From NCBI RefSeq assembly GCF_009735625.1, contig NZ_CP046244.1:2852001-2916000 (forward strand): 64,000 bases of DNA, given 5' to 3'. The first letter of the stretch is position 1. Each line of letters opens with the position of its first letter. A program made the translations under genes and the position numbers. This DNA comes from Moorella glycerini. GTDB taxonomy: Bacteria > Bacillota > DSM-521 > Neomoorellales > Neomoorellaceae. Shown piece by piece: positions 36,244-44,582 of this stretch. The notes beneath the pieces were generated by a model that was not told the DNA's origin, did not search any database, and saw nothing but the letters and a program-made list of their open reading frames with translations.

Positions 36244-36503
36244 AAAGAGACCTCACTCCTTTTACGGTGTTTTTCTTCTTGTGAGGTCTCTTTTCTCTTT
36301 TTTGCTCCTTTTTCCTCCTGCCTACTGTAATTTTACACTAACGCCCGTGTTTTATGTCGTGCTCCCGGTAACCTCATGTAAAAAGCCGGCCATGAGGGCG
36401 CCTTGCCCTTTGTCGAAGGGGCCAGTAACTAAGCTGGGTATAGAGTTTTAGATTGCTGTAACTTCCAGGTTAGCCTGAGTCCCAAAATGAAACCGGGTAC
36501 GCC

Positions 36504-36532
36504 TTGACTTTAACATGGTTTTGTGCTAATAT
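36504..36532 (+). promoter_or_regulatory. Promoter of tRNA-Gln
   Basis: TTGACT and TAATAT are exactly 17 bases apart; the tRNA begins 21 bases downstream. The 177 bases between the insertion sequence and this promoter hold no gene I can support. Confidence 0.75.
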
Positions 36533-36553
36533 ACTTTTTGCGCGGAAAAACAA

Positions 36554-36627
36554 TGCGGGATGGTGTAGCGGTAGCACCCATGACTCTGGATCATGTTGCC
36601 CTGGTTCGAATCCAGGTCCCGCAGCCA
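36554..36627 (+). tRNA. tRNA-Gln (CTG)
   Basis: Acceptor arms TGCGGGA and TCCCGCA, T arm with GGTTCGAATCC, and anticodon arm CATGA-CTCTGGA-TCATG with anticodon CTG. The 3' CCA is encoded. Own promoter and terminator. Confidence 0.95.
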
Positions 36628-36638
36628 GAAATTACCCT

Positions 36639-36670
36639 CCCCTTCCGGTTGGAAGGGGGTTTTTGCTTTT
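36639..36670 (+). terminator. Terminator after tRNA-Gln
   Basis: CCCCTTCC-GGTT-GGAAGGGG followed by GTTTTTGCTTTT. Confidence 0.88.
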
Positions 36671-36703
36671 TATAACGCCTGCAAGTCTATACCAATATTA
36701 CTA

Positions 36704-36731
36704 AGGGGCCAGTATGCTGCTACTGGCCCCT
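36704..36731. terminator. Hairpin terminator near the gltX 3' end
   Basis: Perfect 11-base-pair arms AGGGGCCAGTA and TACTGGCCCCT with a six-base loop lie 9 bases past the gltX stop. T-rich bases occur on both sides, so it may stop transcription from both directions. Confidence 0.65.
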
Positions 36732-36739
36732 CCCTTTTC

Positions 36740-38212
36740 CTAAGCCAGGTTTTCCCGGATCCACCTGGAGGCCCGGGACAGGCGCTCAAGGACGGTTTCC
36801 CTACCCAGGAGTTCCAGGATCTCAAAGAGGCCGGGGCCCATGGTGCGGCCGGTGACTGCCAGGCGGGTGGGATGAAAAAGCTGCCCCGTACTTATCCCTT
36901 TCCTTTCAGCCAGGGTCCGGTAGGCCTCTTCAGCTGCCGCGGCAGTAAATTGGGGTAAAGCTGCCAGCTCTTCCCTGGCTTCATCCAGCAGGGCGGCGGC
37001 CCCGGGTTTGTTGAAGTACTTGCGGACACCCTTTTCCTCATAGGAGGTTACCTCGCTAAAGAAATAGCTGGCGGCATCGGCCACTTCGGCCAGGGTCTTG
37101 ACCCGGTCGCGGACGGCAGCAATGATGGCCCGGACATGGTCATAGTCCTGCTCCGGTAACGGGTCGGGCAGGAGCCCTTTAGCCTGTAAAAAGGGCACGG
37201 CCAGGCGGGTGATCCGGTCGAGGTCACCCTCCCGCAGGTAGTGGCCATTAATCCAGGTTAGCTTTTTGGTGTCGTAAATAGCGGCATTTTTAGAAACTCG
37301 CTCCAGGGAAAAACTGTTAATTATCTCCTCCAAAGGTATAATTTCTTCCTCCCCTTCAGGTGACCACCCCAGGAGGGCCAGGTAATTGATAATGGCTTCC
37401 GGCAGGTAACCTTCATCCCGGTATTCTTCTACCGAAGTAGCACCATGGCGTTTACTTAACTTGCTGCGGTCGGGGGCCAGGATCATGGGCACATGGGCAA
37501 AGGCCGGTAACTCATACCCCAGGGCCTGGTAAACCAGGATCTGTTTAGGAGTATTGGAGAGGTGCTCCTCGGCCCGGATGATATGACTGATCTGCATTAA
37601 GTGATCGTCAACCACGGTGGCAAAATTATAGGTTGGCATGCCATTGGATTTAACAATGATAAAATCATCGATGGTATCATTATCAAAGGAGACATCACCG
37701 CGAACAATATCCTTTACGGTCGTTGTACCCTGGTCGGGAACTGCCAGCCGGATAACCGGCTGCCGCCCCTCCTTTTCCAGGCGGGTACGATCTTCCGGCG
37801 TAAGATAACGGCAGCGGCGGTCGTACATGGGGGGGCGACCTTCGGCCTGGGCAATCTTACGCCGGGCGGCCAGTTCTTCCACGGTACAGTAGCAGAGGTA
37901 GGCTTTACCTTCATTTAACAGCCGGGCTGCCGCCTGGCGGTAAAACTCCAGGCGCTGGGACTGGAGATATGGTCCATAAGGGCCGCTCTTTTCCGGTCCT
38001 TCGTCCCAATCAAGGCCCAGCCAGCGCATGGCGGCCAGGATTTCCCGGTAGGAAATATCCGTCGAACGTTCGGTATCGGTATCGTCAATACGCAGGACAA
38101 AGGCACCTCCATGGTGCCGGGCAAAGAGCCAGTTAAACAAAGCTGTACGGGCCCCGCCGATATGTAAGCTGCCGGTAGGGCTGGGGGCAAAACGGACACG
38201 AACCGTGGACAA
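36740..38212 (-). CDS. gltX: Glutamyl-tRNA synthetase
   Basis: A 490-residue class I synthetase that charges tRNA-Glu, and in organisms without GlnRS also tRNA-Gln. It has the HIGH-type motif [16 protein letters not shown] at the N-terminus, the KMSKS-type motif [10 protein letters not shown] near residue 250, and the helical anticodon-binding C-terminus. TTG start after AGGAGTG. A tRNA-Gln gene converges on it just downstream. Whether this is a discriminating or non-discriminating enzyme is not decidable here. Confidence 0.97.
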   Translation of the reverse strand: MSTVRVRFAPSPTGSLHIGGARTALFNWLFARHHGGAFVLRIDDTDTERSTDISYREILAAMRWLGLDWDEGPEKSGPYGPYLQSQRLEFYRQAAARLLNEGKAYLCYCTVEELAARRKIAQAEGRPPMYDRRCRYLTPEDRTRLEKEGRQPVIRLAVPDQGTTTVKDIVRGDVSFDNDTIDDFIIVKSNGMPTYNFATVVDDHLMQISHIIRAEEHLSNTPKQILVYQALGYELPAFAHVPMILAPDRSKLSKRHGATSVEEYRDEGYLPEAIINYLALLGWSPEGEEEIIPLEEIINSFSLERVSKNAAIYDTKKLTWINGHYLREGDLDRITRLAVPFLQAKGLLPDPLPEQDYDHVRAIIAAVRDRVKTLAEVADAASYFFSEVTSYEEKGVRKYFNKPGAAALLDEAREELAALPQFTAAAAEEAYRTLAERKGISTGQLFHPTRLAVTGRTMGPGLFEILELLGRETVLERLSRASRWIRENLA

Positions 38213-38224
38213 ACGACAACACTC

Positions 38225-39358
38225 CTATCTTAATAACACTTGATACTGGGCTTCCAGGCGGCGGGCCATGGCCGCTGCCGCAAGGCCGGCAGCATTATGA
38301 CGGGCCTGTTCACCCAGCCGCCGCCTGAGGCTTAAATCCTTAACTAATTGCAACACACAAACGCTGAAGGCATTTATATCTAGTGGGGTTAAAAAACCAT
38401 CTTTTCCATTGACAACCATTTCCTCGACACCGTAGGCCTTGACGGCAACTACCGGCAGGCCGGCAGCCTTGGCTTCCGCGATTACCAGTCCCTGGGTTTC
38501 GGTGACGGAAGCAAAAATAAACAAGTCGGCCCCCGCATAGACGGCCGGCATTTGTTCAAAGGGAAAAGACCCGGCAAAGGTAACGGCCTGGTTGATTCCT
38601 AAAGAACGGGCCTGGCTTTGCAGGGTTTCCTTTAAGGGGCCGCTGCCCACCAGGACCAGGCGGGTATGCGGTACCTGCTGGTGTACAAGAGCAAAGGCCT
38701 GCAGGATAAAGGTGATGTTTTTTTCCTTACCCAGGCGTCCTACATGGAGGAGCATGACCTCCTCCGGTGGTAGTTGCAGGTAGCGGCGCAACCAGGTGGG
38801 ATCGAGGTTTTGAAAGCGGTCCAGTTCAATACCAGTGGGGATACTAACCACCGGTACCTTGACGCCGTTTTCCTGTAAGTAAGCGGTAATGACCTCTGTC
38901 GGTGTAATTACCAGCTGGCAACGGTTACAAAAAGATACGGTATAATGGCGGACTGCTTTGCGCATCAGCCTGGGTGCCAGGGGAAAATAGTGCACATATT
39001 CTTCATAAAGGGTGTGATAAGTGGCCACCAGCGGTAACCCCAGCTGCCTGGCCATCCGTGCCCCCAGCTGCCCCATTAAAAAAGGGGAATGTACATGGAT
39101 GAGGTCAATCCTTAACTCCCGCAAGGCCCTGGGCAAAGCCGGCGCCACCGGGATGGCCAGGGCAAATTCTTTAAAGGTAGGTGCCTTTAGCGAACGGAAA
39201 CGGTAGATGTCTTTTTCGGGCCGGCATTTACCATAACTGGGAGCAAAAATAGATACCCGGTGACCCAGGTTACGCAGTTCATTAGTAAAGGTGACAATGG
39301 ATCTGACTACCCCGCTGGTATATGGTAAATAGCTGTCAGTGAAAATGCCAATATGCAA
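38225..39358 (-). CDS. GT4-family glycosyltransferase
   Basis: A 377-residue GT-B glycosyltransferase of family 4. The N-terminal domain has FTDSYLPYTSGVVRS and HVHSPFLMGQLGARMA; the C-terminal nucleotide-sugar domain has LLHVGRLGKEKN and the EX7E-type ETQGLVIAEAKAAG near residue 280. Relatives transfer glucose, galactose or mannose to diacylglycerol or glycolipids; acceptor unknown here. TTG start after AAAGGCGG. It lies 12 bases before gltX on the same strand. Confidence 0.85.
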   Translation of the reverse strand: MHIGIFTDSYLPYTSGVVRSIVTFTNELRNLGHRVSIFAPSYGKCRPEKDIYRFRSLKAPTFKEFALAIPVAPALPRALRELRIDLIHVHSPFLMGQLGARMARQLGLPLVATYHTLYEEYVHYFPLAPRLMRKAVRHYTVSFCNRCQLVITPTEVITAYLQENGVKVPVVSIPTGIELDRFQNLDPTWLRRYLQLPPEEVMLLHVGRLGKEKNITFILQAFALVHQQVPHTRLVLVGSGPLKETLQSQARSLGINQAVTFAGSFPFEQMPAVYAGADLFIFASVTETQGLVIAEAKAAGLPVVAVKAYGVEEMVVNGKDGFLTPLDINAFSVCVLQLVKDLSLRRRLGEQARHNAAGLAAAAMARRLEAQYQVLLR

Positions 39359-39376
39359 TTTTAGAGCCGCCTTTCT

Positions 39377-39832
39377 TCAGGTGGCATTCCGGGCAACAGC
39401 CTGGACAATATCGTGGCGCCGGACGAGCCCTATTAGCTGGCCTTCGCGGACAACTGGCACCTGCTTGATTTTATGGTCTGTCATTAAACCGGCGATTTCA
39501 GCGATACTGGCGTCTTCCCCGACGGCAATAACTCTGCGCGTCATGATGTCTTTAACAGGTCTTGGGGTGAGGAATTGGACCTTAGTGGTTAAATCATTAT
39601 TGTCTTCCAGGACAAAGAGCGAATTAAAAAGATCGACAAAAACCGGGCGCCGCTGGCGAACGGCAGCCATGATATCGCCATCGGTAATTATGCCCTTGAT
39701 CTTACCCTCCTTATCAATAACAACAGCGCTGGTAACGCCCTCCTGGACAAAAAGCTGGACTACATCACCAACCCTATCATCCGGGTGGACGACAACCACA
39801 TCGGTAGTCATAATATCCCTGGCCAGGATCAC
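39377..39832 (-). CDS. Two-CBS-domain protein
   Basis: A 151-residue protein made of a CBS pair: MTTDVVVVHPDDRVGDVV at the start and DIMTRRVIAVGEDASIAEIA near residue 93, each followed by a GIITDGDIM / GLVRRHDIV strand. CBS pairs usually bind adenine nucleotides and regulate partners, but no partner domain is fused. GTG start after GGGGGG. Possibly co-transcribed with the glycosyltransferase 18 bases downstream. Confidence 0.88.
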   Translation of the reverse strand: MILARDIMTTDVVVVHPDDRVGDVVQLFVQEGVTSAVVIDKEGKIKGIITDGDIMAAVRQRRPVFVDLFNSLFVLEDNNDLTTKVQFLTPRPVKDIMTRRVIAVGEDASIAEIAGLMTDHKIKQVPVVREGQLIGLVRRHDIVQAVARNAT

Positions 39833-39864
39833 GGTTTATTCCCCCCATTAAACTTATTATATCA

Positions 39865-40332
39865 CTACGGTCGCAGGGTAGCTACTACCCGCTGGGGTTT
39901 TAAGAGGAAATCAAGGGCGGCCAGGATACTGGTAAAAACCACGTCCGCCTGTTGCAGGGCCTGGACGGAGGCTCCTTCTGGTCCTAGAACCAGCAAACCC
40001 AGGGCGGCCTGGCCGAGCATCTGCGCATCATTGACCCCGTTGCCAACAGCGGCTGTATGTTGGGCTCCCAGCTCGGTAATTATCCGTTCCTTATCCGGCC
40101 CGCCGGCCCAGCTGTCGACTTTAGTTAAAACCACCGGCAGGTGCCGGCAGGCAGCGGCAGCTGTACCGAAGGTATCGGCCGTCAGGATATAAACCTTAAG
40201 CCTGTTTGCCAGGGCCTGCAGGCGCTCTGCCACCCCCGGGAGGAGCTGGCCGTCGCAGGCAATGGTACCGTTAAAGTCCAGGACTACCTGGTGAATTTCT
40301 ATCCTGCGCCCGGGTACTTCATAAATTAGCAT
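39865..40332 (-). CDS. HAD-superfamily soluble P-type-ATPase-like phosphatase
   Basis: A 155-residue HAD protein related to the phosphorylation domain of P-type ATPases (soluble P-type ATPase group). Motif I reads DFNGTIACDG, so the nucleophile Asp is kept but the usual second Asp is Asn; motif II is in YILTADTFG and motif IV in AVGNGVNDAQML. The Asn resembles the DKTGT motif of P-type ATPases in lacking the general acid, so turnover may be slow. Substrate unknown. ATG start behind AGGGAAAAG. Confidence 0.82.
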   Translation of the reverse strand: MLIYEVPGRRIEIHQVVLDFNGTIACDGQLLPGVAERLQALANRLKVYILTADTFGTAAAACRHLPVVLTKVDSWAGGPDKERIITELGAQHTAAVGNGVNDAQMLGQAALGLLVLGPEGASVQALQQADVVFTSILAALDFLLKPQRVVATLRP

Positions 40333-40362
40333 TTGCTTTTCCCTGCCAAAAATATTTATAAT
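40333..40362 (+). promoter_or_regulatory. Promoter of the CBS-ACT gene
   Basis: TTGCTT and a perfect TATAAT are 18 bases apart. A leader hairpin CCTGC-TTGCCG-GCAGG (40369-40384) follows. Confidence 0.55.
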
Positions 40363-40444
40363 GTTCTTCCTGCTTGCCGGCAGGATTTATAAAAGGGTAA
40401 ACGAAATAAAATTAATTAGACATTAACAAAGGAGGTTGGCCAGG

Positions 40445-41089
40445 ATGTTTGTCCGCGACCATATGAGCCCCAATCCCATTACAGTTACCAGGGAGACTTC
40501 CGTCCTGGATGCCCTCGAGCTAATGAAGAAGCATAAAATCCGGCGCTTACCTGTGGTCCAGGATGGACGGCTGGTAGGGTTGGTTACTGAACGGGATATC
40601 TTAAGGGTTTCTCCTTCCCCGGCTTCAACCCTCAGCGCCTTTGAAGTCAATTACCTGGTAGCCAAGATGACGGTTAAAGATGCCATGATTAAACGCCCCA
40701 TTACCGTTCCTCCAGATATGACCATTGAAGAAGCGGCCCTTTTGATGCGGGAGCATAAAATTGACAACCTCCTGGTCATGGAAAAGGAAAAGCTCGTCGG
40801 TATTATTACCCAGACCGACCTCTTTGAGGCTTTGATTAAACTCTTTGGCCTGCGGCGCCCGGGTGTGAGGGTTACCCTGGAAGTAGAAGACCGCATCGGC
40901 GTCCTGGCTAACATTGCCCGGCGGGTAGCAGACGCCGGCATCAATATTATTAACGTTGCCAACCGCCATAAAGACGATGTCCATACCTATGTCGTCCTGC
41001 GGCTGGCAACAGGTGATGTCAGCGCTCTCCTCCCCGCCCTGGAAGCAGAAGGCTACCGGGTAATTCACGTAAGTTCTTATAACGGCTAA
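40445..41089 (+). CDS. CBS-CBS-ACT protein (AcuB-like)
   Basis: A 214-residue protein with two CBS domains (MSPNPITVTRETSVLDALEL; MIKRPITVPPDMTIEEAALL) and a C-terminal ACT domain (VTLEVEDRIGVLANIARRVA). This is the layout of Bacillus AcuB, a protein of the acetoin-utilisation locus of unclear function, and it suggests binding of a nucleotide and an amino acid or similar ligand. The ATG at 40445 lies 9 bases after GGAGG. Its stop is 3 bases from the end of the convergent RNR gene, with no terminator between. Confidence 0.85.
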   Translation: MFVRDHMSPNPITVTRETSVLDALELMKKHKIRRLPVVQDGRLVGLVTERDILRVSPSPASTLSAFEVNYLVAKMTVKDAMIKRPITVPPDMTIEEAALLMREHKIDNLLVMEKEKLVGIITQTDLFEALIKLFGLRRPGVRVTLEVEDRIGVLANIARRVADAGINIINVANRHKDDVHTYVVLRLATGDVSALLPALEAEGYRVIHVSSYNG

Positions 41090-41092
41090 AAC

Positions 41093-44000
41093 TTAACCGC
41101 ATTTACTGAAGCCGCAGCTGCAGGTGACGCAGCCTTCCTGGAAATGGAGGTTGGAACCGCACTCCGGGCAGATACCCTTCTGGATGAGTTCGGCTTCGGC
41201 AGCCGGGCTCAAAGGCTGGAAACCGGCCGGCTGGTTTTCAATGGTAGCGCTAATTTCGGCCAGGGCGCGGGCGCTGAAATCAGATGGTAGCTGGTAAGAA
41301 CCGTGGTCGTGCCAGTTTTTCAGCTCCTGGGCCAGGACGCGGCCGATGATGTCCGGGCAGGATTTACCGACTATACTTTTATCGGTGGCCCGGCGCCGTA
41401 AGAAATTGGGGCAGCTTACCGAGGTGAGCTGGTCAATAATGGCCTCCGGGGCAATATTGGCCCGCAGGGCCAGGGAAATCAGCCGGCTGACACCTTCGGT
41501 AAATCCGCTGCAGCCACCGGAAGAGCCGGTGGTGATAAAGGTTTCGATTAAACCCTCCTGGTCATAATTGACGGTGATATACATTTTACCGCAACCCGTC
41601 TTAACCTGCTCGGTAACGCCGCAGGTACGTTTCGGCCGCGGCCGGGGATGGGTTTTCTGGCCGGAGGGCGTCTTGACAGCAGTATTTTTGGTGCCGCTGA
41701 CCAGCACTTCCTGTTCCCGGCTGCCGGAACGGTAGACTGTCACCCCTTTACAACCCAGCTGGTAGGCCAGTTCATAGACCCGGCGGACGTCTTCCCTGGT
41801 GGCACCGGGCGGGAAGTTAACCGTTTTGGAGACGGCATTATCGGTACTGGCCTGGAAGGCGGCCTGCATGCGGATGTGCCACTCCGGGGCGATTTCCAGG
41901 GCCGTGACAAAAACCCGGCGCATATCCGGCGGGATCTGCTTGATATCATGGATACTTGTCCCGGCGGCAATTTGCTGGAAAATTAACCTGGCCTCATCCG
42001 GCGCAAAATTTTCCTCTATGTAGGCCCGGAAAACAGGGTTGACCTCAATAAGGCTTTCGCCATCCAGGACGTTTTTAGTGTAGGCCAGGGCGAAAACCGG
42101 TTCTATCCCTGAGCTGGTACCGGCAATCATACTGATGGTACCGGTAGGGGCAATGGTGGTGCAGGTGGCATTGCGGAGTTCCTGCCCCCGGTAAATGCTC
42201 CTGTCGATATTGGGAAAGCTGCCCCGCTCTTCCGCCAGCCTCCGGGAAGCCTGGCGGGCTTCTTTTTGAATAAAGGCCATCACCCGGCGGCCCAGCTCCA
42301 CTGCTTCTTCTGTATCATAAGGAATCCGGAGCAAGAAAAGCATATCGGCCCAGCCCATGACTCCCAGGCCGATTTTCCGGTTACCCATGACCATGGCCTT
42401 TATCTTTTCCAGGGGGAATTCATTGATCTCAATAACGTTATCCAGGAAGCGTACCGACCAGTAAACTGTTTCCGCTAACTTGTCCCAGTCTACGCCGCCC
42501 TCCCGGACCATATTGGCCAGGTTCAGGGAGCCAAGGTTACAGGCTTCATAAGGTAAAAGGGGCTGTTCCCCGCAGTTATGGGCGTAGATGCCGTTGGCGT
42601 CGAAGGCGTTGATGCCGGGAACCTGGACGTCATATACGTCTTCGACCCCGTCATCTTCGATGGCAAGGACCGTGGCTGTAAAGCGCTCACGATTCATTCC
42701 TCGCCGGTAAGACGCAAGGAGTGAATTTAATTTCCTCGCCTTGTCGACATCGCCAAAGCCGATCCGCCCGGCGAAAAAGGCCAGGTTATCCCCGCTGATG
42801 ACCAGCTCATGCTGGGCCTTGATCTCATACTCCCGGGTACCTCCTTTACCATCGGGCAAGGGCCGGCTACCGGCCGGACGCCGTTCTGCATAAATGGTAC
42901 TGGCAATGCCCAGGCGAAGGAGCATGCGCTGTACCGTGCGCAGGAGATCAAGGTTGCTCTGGGCCAGGCGGATGCTAACGCCCTTTTGCTGGCTCCCCTG
43001 GACCGAGGCATCGCAGTCAAACAGGCCCCGCAGGAAGCCCCGGTAGCCGTCTGACGAAGCACGTTCGATTGCCGGGGTAACGGTCTTAACGCCGGGCCCC
43101 ATACCCATCCGCCCGGCCAGCATTTTCAGACTGGCTGACTTGAGGCGGAATTCGTCGCGCCCTTTAACGGCCATCCAGCCGGTAAAGTCGGAACGATGGG
43201 GTAATGCTCCGGCGTAGCTTAAAGCCAGCTTCATGACTGAGGCTGTACCGTCTTCTGCCTGCAGGTCGCCAACTGCCTTCTCCCTGGCCCAGACGGAAAG
43301 AATAGCGCTGTCCTTCTTGAGGACACCGTCACCGACCAGGAGACCAAGGAGGTAACCCTCACCTTCCGTCAGTTCGCCAGGCCACCCTGCCAGGGGGCGG
43401 TGATTATGCAGGAGAATCTGGTCGCCGGGCTTCAGCTCTTTGACCGGGACCCATTCGGAAGCAATACGGTAGCGCGTCCGGTCAACCATGCGCAGCACCC
43501 GGTGGTCAGCGGTGAGCCGGACACTGTATCCTTCCCGGGTGCGCAGGCTGACGACCGGCTTTGTCGCCGTCTTGAAGAAGCCTTCTTTACCTGTGGCGTA
43601 GGGCCGGCCGTTGACTACTGCTGTAAAGGGGCGGCCCAACAGTTCCCATACCTGGCGCGGGCCTTCACTTGTAGTCACCCAGGTATCGCCGGTCACGCAA
43701 GGGTTGGTGGCCTCGATGTCTCCCAGTTCAGGGGTGGGATTATCTTCATTTAAACGGTCCAGGAAGATGATGCCCGGCTCGCCGTTGGCCCAGGCATGGT
43801 TTACGATTTCCTCGAATACCTGCTGCGCTTTCAGCTTCTGGTATACTTTGCCGCCAAATTTTAGCTCATAGTAATCGTCCCGGGCCAGGGCTTCCATGAA
43901 TTCCTTTGTCAGGCCCACGGAGATGTTGAAGTTGGTCAATTCATTGTTATTTTCCTTGCAGCTGATAAATTCCAGGATATCAGGGTGATCCACCCGTAAA

Positions 44001-44509
44001 ATCCCCATATTGGCCCCCCGCCTGGTCCCTCCCTGCTTGATGGCCTCGGTGGCGGCATTGAAAACCTTCATAAAGGATACGGGGCCGGAGGCTACCCCGC
44101 CGGTAGAGCGTACGGGGCTGTTTTTCGGCCGCAGGCGGGAAAAGGAAAAGCCTGTCCCCCCACCACTTTTATGAATCAGGGCCGCGTCTTTAACCGCGGT
44201 AAAGATGGCCTCCATACTGTCTTCCACCGGCAGGACAAAGCAGGCCGACAGCTGGCCCAGCTCCCGGCCGGCGTTCATCAGGGTGGGGCTGTTGGGTAAA
44301 AAGTCCCAGCTGGTCATGAGCTGGTAAAAGCGCAGGCTTATGTCTTCTAGCTGCTCTTCTGTCCAGGCGGGGTTGAAAATTTTTTCCGCCCCGGCTACGG
44401 CCCTGGCCACCCGGTGGAACATCTCCTCCGGTGTTTCCACCGGGACACCATTTTCTTTCTTCAAGTAACGTTTTTCGATAATCAAGCGGGCATTGTCTGT
44501 TAATTTCAT
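41093..44509 (-). CDS. nrdJ: Adenosylcobalamin-dependent (class II) ribonucleotide reductase with intein
   Basis: The enzyme reduces ribonucleotides to deoxyribonucleotides with a radical generated from adenosylcobalamin, without oxygen. The extein has [20 protein letters not shown] near residue 75, [36 protein letters not shown] interrupted by the intein after NP, and [13 protein letters not shown]. The C-terminus has a TSCPD-type domain and a zinc-like tail [10 protein letters not shown] with CSCGFSKCG. The whole precursor is 1138 residues, 763 after splicing. I chose the ATG at 44509 ([16 protein letters not shown]); frames to 44572 run into a repeat region and would overlap probable control sites. 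The cob operon of this window supplies its cofactor. Confidence 0.93.
   Translation of the reverse strand: [1138 protein letters not shown]
42575..43699 (-). other. Intein (375 residues) with LAGLIDADG homing endonuclease
   Basis: The insert begins with Cys in [13 protein letters not shown], has the TADHRVLR block B motif, two DOD endonuclease motifs ([13 protein letters not shown] and [13 protein letters not shown]), and ends AHN followed by the extein Cys of CGEQPL. Terminal Cys, penultimate His, Asn and the +1 Cys are all present, so splicing should work. Acidic residues of both endonuclease motifs are kept. It splits the conserved NPCGEQPL segment of the reductase. Confidence 0.93.
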
Positions 44510-44543
44510 TCTGTCACCATCCATATATTGACATAAAAGAAAG

Positions 44544-44573
44544 TTATCTACATAGTTATCCACTTTATCCACT
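44544..44573 (+). promoter_or_regulatory. Three DnaA-box-like repeats upstream of nrdJ
   Basis: TTATCTACA (44544-44552), TTATCCACT (44556-44564) and TTATCCACT (44565-44573) each differ from the DnaA box TTATCCACA at one position; the last two are directly adjacent. They lie between the kinase stop and the nrdJ start. An NrdR box is not evident. Confidence 0.6.
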
Positions 44574-44582
44574 GGTTCCAGT

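Larger units (their letters stand above)
34638..36326 (-). mobile_element. ISLre2-type insertion sequence
   Basis: A 1689-base element carrying one transposase gene. The ends are imperfect inverted repeats: AGTAGGCAAAAAGAGACCTC on the left and, read inward from the right, AGTAGGC, a purine-rich stretch with an insertion, then AAAAGAGACCTCAC. No convincing target-site duplication is visible, so the exact ends may be off by a few bases. It sits upstream of the OmpR-type regulator promoter and before tRNA-Gln. Confidence 0.8.

Noticed and set aside
34621-36345. Target-site duplication around the insertion sequence
   Set aside because: Flanking 8-10 bases on the two sides do not match, so none is reported.
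36327-36503. Imperfect GC-rich hairpins between the insertion sequence and tRNA-Gln
   Set aside because: Pairing is irregular and no gene or terminator is nearby to explain it.
44510-44582. NrdR boxes upstream of nrdJ
   Set aside because: No match to the NrdR palindrome pattern; the repeats fit DnaA boxes better.
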